Assembly (NCBI RefSeq): GCF_900186865.1
Contig: NZ_LT906480.1
Span: 1,196,001 to 1,260,000 of the forward strand
Direction of reading: 5' to 3'
Length of the DNA: 64,000 nt
Origin: Stenotrophomonas maltophilia
Lineage (GTDB): Bacteria; Pseudomonadota; Gammaproteobacteria; Xanthomonadales; Xanthomonadaceae
The notes under the pieces are model-generated. The model ran no database searches, was not told where the DNA came from, and worked only from the letters and a program-made list of their open reading frames with translations. Position 1 is the first letter of the stretch; every line of letters starts with the position of its first letter. This document shows, one piece after another, positions 41,801 to 49,864 of the stretch. The position numbers and the translations under genes are program-made.

Positions 41801-42414
41801 GCGATCCACGTGTTATCGATGTCGCGCAGCAGGGCCGCGCTGGCGCCATACAGCACCAGGTAGGCCACCAGGCCGATGTAGACCCACAGGATCGAGCGGG
41901 TCAACGCCGCCAGCAGCGACAGCAGCGCGGTGGTGAACAACAGGTTCGGAATGACGATGACCGCGAACGTCCACGCATAGCCCTGCCAGCTGATCGGGCC
42001 CATGCGCTCGGGATCGACCCACGGCATGAACGGCGCCAGCCACAGGCCGAATGCGATCAGGATGTAGACCAACAGCCCGGCCGCCAGGGCGGCAGCGATG
42101 CGCCCGGCCAGGTAATCGCGGCGTTTCACCGGGCTGGCGAAGATCAGTTCGGCGGTGCCTAGCTCGAAGTCACGCAACAGCGCGTTGCTGACGAACAGCG
42201 CGGTGACCAGCATGCCGAGCAGGGTGAAGATGCCCAGCATCTGCGCGATCACGGTGGGCGCGTTGCTGTGCACGTTGCCGGCGCCGCCACCGATCTGCAC
42301 GGCGTCGCTGGAGGCGGCGGCGAAGGCGAGCAGGGCGAACAGCCCGGCCAGCAGCCACAGCAGCGGGGAACGCAGCTGCTCGCGCAGCTCGAAGCGGAAG
42401 AAGTTGAGGATCAT
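38830..42414 (-). CDS. ABC transporter permease fused to an M1-type metallopeptidase
   Basis: A 1194-residue inner-membrane protein in two parts. Residues 1 to about 590 contain two ABC-2-type permease-like blocks with around a dozen membrane helices (start FFRFELREQLRSPLLWLLAG; a second block near 300-590). After a helix near 590-610 the rest is periplasmic and ends in a gluzincin catalytic region: H934-E935-x2-H938 in TAHEIAHQWWAHQ, and the third ligand glutamate in LSESLSQYSAL about 20 residues later. It may process or sense a peptide at the membrane, powered by the adjacent ATPase. The ATPase gene lies upstream with a 12-bp gap in one operon. Confidence 0.9.
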   Translation of the reverse strand: MILNFFRFELREQLRSPLLWLLAGLFALLAFAAASSDAVQIGGGAGNVHSNAPTVIAQMLGIFTLLGMLVTALFVSNALLRDFELGTAELIFASPVKRRDYLAGRIAAALAAGLLVYILIAFGLWLAPFMPWVDPERMGPISWQGYAWTFAVIVIPNLLFTTALLSLLAALTRSILWVYIGLVAYLVLYGASAALLRDIDNTWIAVLSEPLGMRALGRTIRYWSTAERNNGIPELAGYLLANRALWLGVAAALFAATFALFRTERSGSGRPRWGRRQAQPAADASVVRPTRATLPRVIPAFTASTAWQQFLRQVRFDTRGVLRSVPFIVLLVLGLANFLPSALFRQTLYGTSIWPVTSQMIMGLQGAFSWLLVIIVLFFAGELVWKERSARINEVTDAMPVPNWVPLLAKFTALLAVIICFQAAGALAAMGVQLAKGYTHLEPLLYLRSLALDSVVYILMGGLALVLQVLTNNKFVGYALLIVVMIGQGVLGMLDYTQNLYNFGSWPNAPYSDMNGYGHFLTGQLAFQGYWALFLLTLMCLASAFWVRGVSQGLRQRLALAGRRLRGPTGAFAAVAALAFVAVGGWLYWSTNIRNEFVSPDQQLDLQARYERELSKYRNLPQPRIVAVDNRVDLSPESQSMVIDANWTVRNTHATPIQDVHVSMGDDKQLVAVDLGGQTLSMHDADLGYRIYRLQKPLQPGETRSVHFRVVQKPNGITAGQAPSNIVDNGTFFNSRVLPSFGYNEGAEISDRNERRKRDLGEPRRMPKLEDEAARANTYIANDADWLDFRTTICTAPDQVALAPGYLQHETTVNGRRCFSYAMDRPMLNFYAYLSAGWEVRKAKYKDIPVEVYFDPAHGYNVDRMIEAVQKSLAYYEANFTPYQHRQVRIIEFPGYARFAQSFANTIPYSEAIGFIADLRDPDKVDYVFYVTAHEIAHQWWAHQVIGANVQGATVLSESLSQYSALMVMEQEYGRQHMRQFLKRELDGYLSGRGGEAIEEQPLERVENQQYIHYQKGSLVFYRLREEIGEQALNRALKRFLQDKGYQQPPYTTSRELLDYIRAETPADRQQLVTDLFEKISFYDNRVMAASARKRDDGRYDVTLDLHAAKQYADGKGKESDGKLDDWVEVGVFANGPSGKERDQKVLYLQRHHITSAEPKITVTVDEKPDEAGFDPYNKLIDRVSDDNRRKVTM

Positions 42415-42426
42415 GGCGTGCTCCGC

Positions 42427-43329
42427 TCAGGCTGCCGCGCGGGCACGGGCCTGCAGGCGCAGGCGCTGGAAGTACACGTCCTCGAGGTCGGGAGCTACGG
42501 CCGCGAAGCCGTCGCCGGGGTCGTTGGCGCTGTGCACGTGGATCACCGGGCGACCACCGACCAGGCGGGTGGACAGCACCACGTAGCGTGCTTCATGGTC
42601 GGCCAGTTCCGAAGGATCGACCTGCTTGCGCCAGACCTGGTGCTGCAGGGCGTCGATGGCTTCGGCAGGACGGCCGGTCAGCAGCACCTGGCCCTTGTTC
42701 ATGATCGCCATCGTCGGGCATAGATCGGTCACGTCCTCGACAATGTGGGTGGATAGGATCACCGCCACGTTCTCGCCGATGGCCGCCAGCAGATTGAGGA
42801 AGCGGTTGCGCTCTTCCGGGTCGAGGCCGGCGGTGGGTTCATCGACGATCACCAGCCGCGGGTCACCCAGCAGTGCCTGGGCGATGCCGAAGCGCTGGCG
42901 CATGCCGCCGGAGTAGGTGCCCAGCTTGCGTTTGCGGGCGTCCCACAGGTTCACCTGCTGCAGCAGCCCATCGACCACCTCGCGGCGCTGCGCGCGCTGG
43001 GTCAGGCCCTTGAGCACCGCGAAATGTTCCAGCAGGTCCAGCGCGCTGACTTTCGGGTACACGCCGAAATCCTGCGGCAGGTAGCCCAGCCGGCGGCGCA
43101 CCGCGTCCTTGTCGCGCAGTACGTCGATCGGCGCCTCGCCTGGAATGGTGAGCGTCGCCGTGCCGCTGTCGGCCTCCTGCAGGGTGGACAGCGTACGCAT
43201 CAGCGACGACTTGCCGGCGCCGTTGGGGCCGAGCAGGCCGAACATGCCGCGCGGGATGTCCAGGTTGACGTTGTTGAGGGCATGCACGCCGTTGGCGTAC
43301 GTCTTGGACAGCGAATCGATCTTCAGCAT
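42427..43329 (-). CDS. ABC transporter ATP-binding protein
   Basis: A 300-residue ABC ATPase, partner of the permease-peptidase fusion. Walker A is GPNGAGKSS at about 35-43. The Q-loop is in GYLPQDFGVYP, the signature is YSGGMRQRFG, Walker B is LVIVDEPTAGLD, and the switch histidine is in ILSTHIVEDV. The C-terminal about 90 residues (AIDALQHQVWRKQV onward) form an accessory domain. The single ATPase would dimerise with two fused permease halves. It lies 12 bp upstream of the fusion gene. Confidence 0.93.
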   Translation of the reverse strand: MLKIDSLSKTYANGVHALNNVNLDIPRGMFGLLGPNGAGKSSLMRTLSTLQEADSGTATLTIPGEAPIDVLRDKDAVRRRLGYLPQDFGVYPKVSALDLLEHFAVLKGLTQRAQRREVVDGLLQQVNLWDARKRKLGTYSGGMRQRFGIAQALLGDPRLVIVDEPTAGLDPEERNRFLNLLAAIGENVAVILSTHIVEDVTDLCPTMAIMNKGQVLLTGRPAEAIDALQHQVWRKQVDPSELADHEARYVVLSTRLVGGRPVIHVHSANDPGDGFAAVAPDLEDVYFQRLRLQARARAAA

Positions 43330-43459
43330 GCGACGTACACCTTTCCTTGGGCGTGTCTGCGCGTTATCCGCGCATCAGCCTCCGTGCGCATCCGCCGTTG
43401 GTCATGGGGGGAGAATTCCGCCGTCGCACGTTGGGGCGTGGTGGGAGGCCTGGCGGCGC

Positions 43460-44491
43460 CTACCGGCGCAGCGACGATTCCCGCACCACCAGCTTCACCG
43501 GGATGCTCTGGCTCTCCACCGGCTGTCGGCCGATCAGCGCCAGCAGGCGTTCCACCAGCAGCTGGCCGGCCTGCTTGGTGTCCTGCTGCACCGTGGTCAG
43601 CGCCGGGGATACCGAGGCTGCCAGCGGGATGTCGTCGAAGCCGGTCACCGCTACGTCCTGTGGCACCCGCAGGCCGGCCTCACGCAGGGCCCGCATCGCG
43701 CCGATGGCGATCAGGTCGCTGGCGGCGCAGATCGCATCGATCGGTTCACCGCGTGCCAACAGTGCCTGGCAGGCCTCCTGGCCGGAAGCCTCGGTGGTGA
43801 TCGCATCGTGCTGCAGCGCCGGTTCGGCGGCCAGGCCGTGGTCCTGCAGGGCCGCGACATGGCCGCGGTAGCGTTCCTGGAATTCGGGGTAATGGCTGGA
43901 GGCATGGCCGAGAAAGGCGATGCGGCGGCAGCCCTGCTGCAGGAGGTGGGTGGTGATGTCATGCCCGCCCTGGAAGTTGTCGCTGCCGATCGAGACACCG
44001 GGTTGGCCGGGCAGGGCGGCGCCCCAGCGCACGAAGTGCGTGCCCTGTTCGACCAGCCGCTGCAGGCGGTCGCGCGATTCGTGGTAGTCGCCGTAGCCGA
44101 GCAGGATGATGCCGTCGGCTTTGTTGCTGTCCTCGTAATCGGCCTGCCAGTCGGTGGACAGCTGCTGGAACGAGACCAGCAGGTCCTGCCCGTGCAGGGC
44201 GCAGGCGCGGGTGATCGAGCCCAGCATCGAATGGAAGAACGGGTTGATCAGCGAATCGTCGTTGGTCGGGTCCTCGAAGAACAGCAGGGCCAGCGTGCCG
44301 GCATTGCGCAGGCGCAGGCTGGAGGCGTTCTTGTCGACCTTGTAGTTCAGCTCGCGGGCGATGCGCAGGATGCGCTCGCGGGTCTCGGCGTTGACCATCG
44401 GGCTGCCACGCAGGGCCCGCGACACGGTCGGCTGGGAGACCCCGGCCAGGTGGGCGATGTCCAGGGAGGTGGCTTTGCCTTTGATCGTCAT
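43460..44491 (-). CDS. LacI family transcriptional regulator (candidate alpha-glucan regulator)
   Basis: A 343-residue LacI-family repressor. The helix-turn-helix at residues 5-50 has SLDIAHLAGVSQPTVSRALRGS. The hinge-like segment KNASSLRLRNAGTLALLF and a periplasmic-binding-protein core follow (VAVTGFDDIPLAASVSPALTTV). The start at 44491 is fixed by the DNA-binding domain. It is about 14 kb from the nearest alpha-glucan gene and next to unrelated genes, so no target is certain. It is nevertheless one of only two LacI proteins in the window. The other one sits by its own operator, so this one is the better candidate for TGAATACGTATGCA, unless the true regulator lies elsewhere in the genome. 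Confidence 0.9.
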   Translation of the reverse strand: MTIKGKATSLDIAHLAGVSQPTVSRALRGSPMVNAETRERILRIARELNYKVDKNASSLRLRNAGTLALLFFEDPTNDDSLINPFFHSMLGSITRACALHGQDLLVSFQQLSTDWQADYEDSNKADGIILLGYGDYHESRDRLQRLVEQGTHFVRWGAALPGQPGVSIGSDNFQGGHDITTHLLQQGCRRIAFLGHASSHYPEFQERYRGHVAALQDHGLAAEPALQHDAITTEASGQEACQALLARGEPIDAICAASDLIAIGAMRALREAGLRVPQDVAVTGFDDIPLAASVSPALTTVQQDTKQAGQLLVERLLALIGRQPVESQSIPVKLVVRESSLRR

Positions 44492-44783
44492 GGGAACGCG
44501 GGAGGGGGCAGGGGGAGGAGCTTGGGCATGATGCCATGGGCAGACGCCAATGCCCCTCCGGATGTCCACCGAAGCGAGGGTAAGTCATTGCCGGACAAGG
44601 AAATCAGTTCAATCCTCCTGCGCGGCCGGGGTCTTCTGACCGGGCGGATGGCGGCGGCAATGCTAAGATGCATCGTTCTCGCATTCCCCCAAATTTCAAC
44701 AGGGGCGGCCTCGCCTACTGCACCCCCGCCCGGGGCTGTGCTATCACTGGCGGTCTGCCCCTGGACAACGGACGAAGGTACCT

Positions 44784-45365
44784 ATGGCGCGCGGCATCAA
44801 CAAAGTCATCCTGGTCGGCAATCTCGGCAACGACCCGGACGTGAAGTACACCCAGGGCGGCATGGCGATCACCCGCATCAGCCTGGCCACCACCAGCGTC
44901 CGCAAGGACAAGGATGGCAACCAGCAGGAGCGCACCGAGTGGCACCGCGTGGTGTTCTTCGGCAAGCTCGGCGAGATCGCCGGCGAGTACCTGCGCAAGG
45001 GCAGCTCGGTCTACGTCGAAGGCAGCCTGCGCTACGACAAGTACACCGGCCAGGACGGCGTGGAGAAGTACTCCACCGACATCATTGCCGATGAAATGCA
45101 GATGCTGGGCGGCCGCGGTGAAGGCGGTGGCGGCGGCGGTGGTGGCAACTACGGCGGCGATCGTCCGCAGCGCCAGCAGGCTCCGCGCCAGGAGTATGGC
45201 GGCGGTGGTGGCGGTGGCGGCCAGCGTGGTGGCCAGGGCGGTGGCTATGGCAACCAGGGCGGCAACCAGGGCGGCGGTTACGGCAACCAGGGTGGCAACC
45301 AGCGTCCGCAGCCGCAGCAGGCGCCGCCGATGGATGACTTCGCTGACGACGATATTCCGTTCTGA
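44784..45365 (+). CDS. ssb: Single-stranded DNA-binding protein
   Basis: A 193-residue SSB. The OB-fold is at residues 1 to about 110 ([54 protein letters not shown]). A glycine/glutamine-rich disordered linker at about 112-180 has repeats of GNQGG. The acidic tip [11 protein letters not shown] binds partner proteins of replication, repair and recombination. It forms tetramers on single-stranded DNA. The linker is internally repetitive at DNA level and probably length-variable between strains. A terminator follows. Roughly 290 bp upstream, shared with the divergent LacI gene, presumably holds both promoters. Confidence 0.97.
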   Translation: MARGINKVILVGNLGNDPDVKYTQGGMAITRISLATTSVRKDKDGNQQERTEWHRVVFFGKLGEIAGEYLRKGSSVYVEGSLRYDKYTGQDGVEKYSTDIIADEMQMLGGRGEGGGGGGGGNYGGDRPQRQQAPRQEYGGGGGGGGQRGGQGGGYGNQGGNQGGGYGNQGGNQRPQPQQAPPMDDFADDDIPF

Positions 45366-45385
45366 TCGAACGCTCGTTCGCAGCA

Positions 45386-45423
45386 GAAAAGAAAGCCCCG
45401 CTCATGCGGGGCTTTTCTTTTTG
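45386..45423 (+). terminator. Rho-independent terminator of ssb
   Basis: The stem AAAGCCCCGC/GCGGGGCTTT is followed by TCTTTTT, with an A-rich 5' side, so it could also work in reverse. It starts about 20 bp after the ssb stop. Confidence 0.88.
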
Positions 45424-45505
45424 CGCGATGCCATCTGCGTTGTGCCTCGCACCATCAGTTTTTCGTGCACCGCGACTTGCAAACAGACAATTTCCTCCCC
45501 TATGG

Positions 45506-45519
45506 TGCAATCGATTGCA
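45506..45519. promoter_or_regulatory. LacI-type operator of the 3-keto-glycoside system (left end)
   Basis: A perfect 14-bp palindrome, TGCAATCGATTGCA, lies about 50 bp before the first gene of the rightward operon. The identical sequence lies at 54198-54211 at the other end of the gene set, beside the LacI gene. Confidence 0.8.
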
Positions 45520-45567
45520 TTGCTGTGAATCGTTGCGTTTGATACCGGTTGGGAGGCCGGAAGGTGG

Positions 45568-46473
45568 ATGACCATCCATTCGATCAGACCGGCTCCTTCG
45601 AGGGGGCTCACGCGGCGCGATGCGCTGCGCATCGCAGTTGCCGGCAGCATTGGCCTGGGGGCCGCGACAACCGCGGGCGCATTGCCCGCATTCGCCGCCA
45701 CGGCGCCGCTCAAGGGCAACCTGAAGCATTCCGTCGCCCGCTGGACCTTCCCGCAGCTGTCCGTCGCCCAGCTTTGCGCGACGGTGAAGGACATCGGTTC
45801 TTCCGCGATCGACCTGGTCGGCCCGGAAGACTGGCCCACGCTGAAGGCCCATGGCGTCTACAGCTCGATGTGCAACGGCGCAGAGCTGGGCCTGACCAAG
45901 GGCTTTGCCGGCCGTGAGTTCCACGACCAATTGGTGGAGCGCTACACGCGGCACATCGATCTGGTGGCCGACGCTGGTTACCGCAATCTCATCTGCTTCT
46001 CCGGCAACCGCAACGGCATGGACCCGCAGGACGGCATGGCCAATGCCGAGGCAGGTCTCAAGCGCATCCTCGGGCATGCCGAGAAGCGCGGCGTGGTGCT
46101 GGTGATGGAGCTGCTGAACTCCAGGGTCGATCACCACGACTACCTGTGCGATCACTCCGCCTGGGGCGTGGAGCTGTGCCAGCGGCTCGGCTCGGACAAC
46201 TTCGGCCTGCTCTACGACATCTACCACATGCAGATCATGGAAGGCGACATCATCGCCACCATCGGCAAGCATCACGCCTGCTTCAAGCACTACCACACCG
46301 CAGGCGTGCCCGGCCGGAACGAGATCGGAGACCAGCAGGAGCTCCACTATCCGGCCATCTGTCGCGCGATCCGCGACACCGGCTTCAAGGGGTATCTGGC
46401 GCAGGAGTTCACGCCTGCAGCGCCCGATCCCGTTGCCTCATTGCGCGAGGCGATCCGCCTCTGCGACGTCTGA
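45568..46473 (+). CDS. Tat-exported TIM-barrel isomerase/epimerase-like protein
   Basis: A 301-residue protein with a twin-arginine signal (TRRDALRIAVAGSIGLG, cleavage near AFAA). A sugar-phosphate isomerase/epimerase (AP endonuclease 2) type TIM barrel follows, nearest to hydroxypyruvate isomerase-like proteins. Likely metal ligands are in VLVMELLNSR, NFGLLYDIYHMQI, FKHYHTAGVPGRNE and YLAQEFTP. Export in a folded state suggests a metal-bound enzyme acting in the periplasm. In related 3-keto-glycoside pathways, members of this fold act as lyases or epimerases on oxidised sugars; that role is inferred here. It is the first gene after the left operator, with 27 bp to the GMC gene. Confidence 0.85.
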   Translation: MTIHSIRPAPSRGLTRRDALRIAVAGSIGLGAATTAGALPAFAATAPLKGNLKHSVARWTFPQLSVAQLCATVKDIGSSAIDLVGPEDWPTLKAHGVYSSMCNGAELGLTKGFAGREFHDQLVERYTRHIDLVADAGYRNLICFSGNRNGMDPQDGMANAEAGLKRILGHAEKRGVVLVMELLNSRVDHHDYLCDHSAWGVELCQRLGSDNFGLLYDIYHMQIMEGDIIATIGKHHACFKHYHTAGVPGRNEIGDQQELHYPAICRAIRDTGFKGYLAQEFTPAAPDPVASLREAIRLCDV

Positions 46474-46500
46474 AACGATATCCACCCAGGTGAGAGACCC

Positions 46501-48186
46501 ATGGCAGATAATCACTACGACGCCATTGTTGTTGGCTCGGGAATCAGTGGCGGTTGGGCGGCGAAGGAGCTGACCGAAAAGGGCCTGAAGGTCCTGATGC
46601 TGGAACGCGGGCGCAACATCGAGCACGTCAAGGACTACGTCAACGCGATGAAGGAGGCGTGGGATTTCCCGCACCGCAACCGGCCAACGCAGGCAATGAA
46701 GGCCGAGTTCCCGGTGCTGATGCGCGACTACGGCCTGGCCGAGAACCTGGAAGGGATGTGGGCCAACGAACAGGAATCGCCCTACATCGAGACCAAGCGC
46801 TTCGACTGGTTCCGTGGCTACCACGTCGGTGGTCGTTCCTTGATGTGGGGCCGGCAGAGCTATCGCTTCTCCGATCTGGATTTCGAGGCGAACCTCAAGG
46901 ACGGCCTCGCGACCGACTGGCCGATCCGCTACGCCGACATCGCGCCGTGGTACGACCACGTGGAAAAGTTTGCCGGCATCGCCGGCACGCGCGAAGGACT
47001 GGACGTGCTGCCGGACGGCGAGTTCCTGCCGCCGATTCCCTTGAACATCGTCGAGAAGGATGTGGCCGCGCGTATCAAGAAGGCCTTCGGCGGAACGCGC
47101 CATATGATCCACTCGCGCACTGCCAACATCACCCAGCCGATGCCCGAGCAGGGGCGCGTCAATTGCCAGTACCGCAACAAGTGCATCCTGGGCTGTCCCT
47201 TCGGTGCCTACTTCTCGACCCAGGCGGCGACGCTGCCGGCGGCGATGAAGACCGGGAACCTGACCTTGCGGCCGTTCTCGATCGTCAAGGAAGTGCTCTA
47301 CGACAAGGATCGCAAGCGTGCGCGTGGCGTGGAGGTGATCGACGCCGAGACCGGGCAGACCTACCAGTACACGGCCAAGGTCATTTTCCTCAACGCGTCG
47401 TCGTTCAACTCGACGTGGCTGCTGATGAATTCGGCCACCGACGTCTGGGACGGCGGGCTGGGCTCTTCGTCCGGCGAGTTGGGGCACAACGTGATGGACC
47501 ATCATTTCGGTGCGGGTGCCTCGGGCCGGGTCGAGGGTTACGAAGACAAGTACTACTTCGGCCGCCGTCCCTGCGGCTTCTACATTCCGCGGTTCCGCAA
47601 CGTCGCGGCCGACAAGCGCGGCTACCTGCGCGGGTTCGGCTACCAGGGCGGTGCCAGCCGCACCGGATGGTCGCGCGAGATCGCCGAGCTCAACATCGGT
47701 GCCGATCTGAAGGAGGCACTGACCGTGCCGGGTGACTGGCGCATCGGCATGACCGGGTTCGGTGAAATGCTGCCGCACCACGACAACACGATCCGCCTGG
47801 ACCACGACCGCAAGGACAAATGGGGACTGCCGGTGCTGGCGATGGACGTGTCCATGCGCGCCAATGAACTGGCGATGCGCAAGGACATGGCCGCCGATGC
47901 CGCCGAGATGCTGGAGGCGGCCGGGGTCAAGGAGGTGAAGATGCACGACAACGACTATGCCCCGGGCAAGGGCATCCACGAGATGGGGACCGCACGCATG
48001 GGACGTGATCGGAAAAGCTCGGTATTGAATGCGCACAACCAGGTCTGGGATGCCCCCAATGTCTATGTGACCGATGGTGCCTGCATGACCTCCAGCGCCT
48101 GCGTGAATCCCTCGCTGACCTATATGGCGCTGACCGCGCGCGCGGCCGACCATGCGGTACGCGAACTGAAAGCGGGGAACCTCTGA
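46501..48186 (+). CDS. GMC-family dehydrogenase large subunit (glucoside 3-dehydrogenase type)
   Basis: A 561-residue FAD oxidoreductase. The dinucleotide fold is at IVVGSGISGG (about 9-18). The GMC catalytic pair is probably H493 (GIHEMGTARMG) and N536 (SACVNPSLTY). Three cysteines C222, C228 and C232 have the spacing of the iron-sulfur ligands in bacterial FAD-glucose dehydrogenase catalytic subunits. It lacks its own signal peptide and is followed at a one-base overlap by a Tat-signal small subunit, so it is probably exported as a complex. Glucoside 3-dehydrogenases of this architecture oxidise C3 of glucose units, and such activity is known from Stenotrophomonas. The exact substrate is inferred. 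Confidence 0.9.
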   Translation: MADNHYDAIVVGSGISGGWAAKELTEKGLKVLMLERGRNIEHVKDYVNAMKEAWDFPHRNRPTQAMKAEFPVLMRDYGLAENLEGMWANEQESPYIETKRFDWFRGYHVGGRSLMWGRQSYRFSDLDFEANLKDGLATDWPIRYADIAPWYDHVEKFAGIAGTREGLDVLPDGEFLPPIPLNIVEKDVAARIKKAFGGTRHMIHSRTANITQPMPEQGRVNCQYRNKCILGCPFGAYFSTQAATLPAAMKTGNLTLRPFSIVKEVLYDKDRKRARGVEVIDAETGQTYQYTAKVIFLNASSFNSTWLLMNSATDVWDGGLGSSSGELGHNVMDHHFGAGASGRVEGYEDKYYFGRRPCGFYIPRFRNVAADKRGYLRGFGYQGGASRTGWSREIAELNIGADLKEALTVPGDWRIGMTGFGEMLPHHDNTIRLDHDRKDKWGLPVLAMDVSMRANELAMRKDMAADAAEMLEAAGVKEVKMHDNDYAPGKGIHEMGTARMGRDRKSSVLNAHNQVWDAPNVYVTDGACMTSSACVNPSLTYMALTARAADHAVRELKAGNL

Positions 48187-48761
48187 TGGATCGCCGCGAA
48201 CTGTTGAAGATGATCGTTGCCGCTACCGGTGCGGCCATGGTTGGCCTGCCTGCGCTGGTGCATGGCAAGGTGCCGGCTGCCGGGGCGATGCCCGCGTTCT
48301 CCGATGCCGACATCGGCATGCTGGACGAGATCGCCGAAACCATCCTGCCGCGGACAAGGACGCCCGGGGCCAAGGACGCGGGTGCCGGTGCGTTCATGGC
48401 GACGTTCGTCAGCGACTGTTACACCGCCCGGCAGCAGGCGACGTTCCGCGCCGGCCTGGCCGACATCGACACGCGCGCCGGTGGCCGTTTCGTATCGCTC
48501 ACGCCGGAAGCCCGCACCGGGTTGCTGCGAACGCTGGACGCCGAAGCCAAGGCACGCAATGCCGACGTGACCGAGACCGGCACTCCCGAGGAAGGCGAGG
48601 CCATGCCGCATTACTTCACGATGATCAAGCAGCTGGCCATCTTCGGCTTCTTCACTTCAAAGGTCGGGGCGACCGGTGTGCTGCAGTACGTCGCCGTGCC
48701 GGGCCGCTACGACGGTGACCTGGCCTATGTCCCCGGTACGCCCGCGTGGGGGACCAGCTGA
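48186..48761 (+). CDS. Gluconate 2-dehydrogenase subunit 3-like small subunit with Tat signal
   Basis: A 191-residue protein with an N-terminal twin-arginine-like signal (MDRRELLKMIVAATGAAMVG). A body of the gluconate 2-dehydrogenase subunit 3 family follows (DADIGMLDEIAETILPRTRT near 40-59; MPHYFTMIKQLAIFGFFTS; VPGRYDGDLAYVPG near the end). It would escort the GMC subunit through Tat and hold it in the periplasm. Its start overlaps the GMC stop by one base and its stop overlaps the DUF1080 gene by one base, so expression is tightly coupled. In FAD-glucose dehydrogenases the equivalent subunit is needed for maturation of the large subunit. Confidence 0.9.
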   Translation: MDRRELLKMIVAATGAAMVGLPALVHGKVPAAGAMPAFSDADIGMLDEIAETILPRTRTPGAKDAGAGAFMATFVSDCYTARQQATFRAGLADIDTRAGGRFVSLTPEARTGLLRTLDAEAKARNADVTETGTPEEGEAMPHYFTMIKQLAIFGFFTSKVGATGVLQYVAVPGRYDGDLAYVPGTPAWGTS

Positions 48762-49519
48762 TGGACACCATCCTGATGATCCGCCCTGCGTTGATCACGG
48801 CCGGCCTGCTGGCCGCTGCATCTGCATTCGCTCAGGACGGTACCGACGCTGCGCGTGACCCGAAGAAGACCGAAGTGTGGACGCCCGTGCCCGCAGTCGT
48901 GGCCACGCCGCCAGGCAAGGCCCCCTCCGATGCCATCGTGCTGTTCGATGGCAAGGATGTCTCGGCGTGGGAGGCAGAGCAGGGCGGGCGCGTGTCCTGG
49001 ACGGTTGCCGATGGCGCCATGACCGTCGTTCCGGGCAGCAAGGGCATCCGCACCCGGCAACGCTTCTGCGATGTCCAGCTGCATGTCGAATGGCGTACCC
49101 CCACCGAGACGAAGGGCTTCGACGGCCAGAACCGGGGCAACAGCGGCATCTTCCTGCAGGAACTGTACGAGCTGCAGGTGCTCGACAGTTACAACAACCC
49201 GACGTATGCCAACGGCCAGGCGGGTTCGATCTACAAGCAGGCCATGCCACGGGTGAACGCCTCGCGCGCACCGGGCCAGTGGCAGGTCTACGACATCATC
49301 TGGAAGGCACCGCGCTTCTCGCAGGGCGGCGGCCTGACGTCGCCCGCGCGCATCACCGTGCTGCACAACGGCGTACTCGTGCAGGACGACACCGTGCTGG
49401 CAGGCAGGACCGAGTACATCGGTGCGCCTTCGTACGCACCCCATGCGTGCGCGCCGCTCTATCTGCAGGAGCATGACTCCAGGGTCAGCTACCGCAACAT
49501 CTGGGTGCGCGAACTGTAG
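48761..49519 (+). CDS. DUF1080 / 3-keto-disaccharide hydrolase domain protein, secreted
   Basis: A 252-residue protein with a signal peptide (MDTILMIRPALITAGLLAAA...AQ) and a single DUF1080 domain (concanavalin-like fold): AIVLFDGKDVSAWEAEQGG, KGFDGQNRGNSGIFLQELYE, and a terminal APLYLQEHDSRVSYRNIWVR. Members of this family hydrolyse glycosidic bonds of 3-keto-disaccharides, the products of glucoside 3-dehydrogenase. Its direct coupling to the dehydrogenase genes fits that role well. The start ATG at 48761 overlaps the small-subunit stop; the frame is open for five codons further upstream. It is the last gene of the rightward operon. Confidence 0.9.
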   Translation: MDTILMIRPALITAGLLAAASAFAQDGTDAARDPKKTEVWTPVPAVVATPPGKAPSDAIVLFDGKDVSAWEAEQGGRVSWTVADGAMTVVPGSKGIRTRQRFCDVQLHVEWRTPTETKGFDGQNRGNSGIFLQELYELQVLDSYNNPTYANGQAGSIYKQAMPRVNASRAPGQWQVYDIIWKAPRFSQGGGLTSPARITVLHNGVLVQDDTVLAGRTEYIGAPSYAPHACAPLYLQEHDSRVSYRNIWVREL

Positions 49520-49525
49520 CGGCAC

Positions 49526-49549
49526 GCGGCCGGCGTGGTCGCCGGCCGC
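49526..49549. terminator. Hairpin between the two convergent operons
   Basis: A perfect 10-bp stem, GCGGCCGGCG/CGCCGGCCGC, with a four-base loop occupies nearly the whole 30-bp gap between the DUF1080 and cytochrome genes. There is no T-tract, so it is at best a pausing or 3'-protecting structure for both messages. Confidence 0.5.
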
Positions 49550-49846
49550 CTACTTCGCCAGATAGCTGGCGAGGTCGTCGATCTCCTGCTGCGACAGCTG
49601 GGCAAAGGGCGGCATCAATCCTCCGCCCTTCCTGATCTTGTCCTTGACCTGGGCGGGCTGAAGCCGCTTGCCGACGTCGGTGAGCGCCGGGAAGGTAGGC
49701 GGTACGCCGGCGCGTTCAGCACCGTGGCAGGCAGTGCAGTGCTGGGCATAGAGTTTCGCGCCGGCGGCAGGATCGTCCTTGGCCCGGGCTGCCGTTGAAG
49801 TGCTCATGCCGCCCAGGGCCAGGGCCAGGGCCAGGATCATCTTCAT
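49550..49846 (-). CDS. Small periplasmic cytochrome c (class I)
   Basis: A 98-residue monohaem cytochrome c with a signal peptide (MKMILALALALGGMSTSTAARA). The haem-binding motif is CTACH at about residues 37-41, and an axial methionine is in GGGLMPPFAQLSQQE near residue 78. It probably accepts electrons from the GMC dehydrogenase and passes them to the respiratory chain. It is the last gene of the leftward operon, 18 bp after the TIM-barrel gene, and converges with the dehydrogenase operon. Confidence 0.92.
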   Translation of the reverse strand: MKMILALALALGGMSTSTAARAKDDPAAGAKLYAQHCTACHGAERAGVPPTFPALTDVGKRLQPAQVKDKIRKGGGLMPPFAQLSQQEIDDLASYLAK

Positions 49847-49864
49847 GTGGGGCTCCTTGATGCG

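Noticed and set aside
43460..44491. Assigning this LacI protein firmly as repressor of the ABC transporter downstream
   Set aside because: It is separated from the ATPase gene by 130 bp without a recognisable palindrome there, and exporters of this type are not usual LacI targets.
45108..45330. Repetitive GGC/GGT and GGCAACCAG units, possibly a satellite or CRISPR-like array
   Set aside because: They are in frame within ssb and encode the Gly/Gln-rich linker normal for this protein; there are no spacers.
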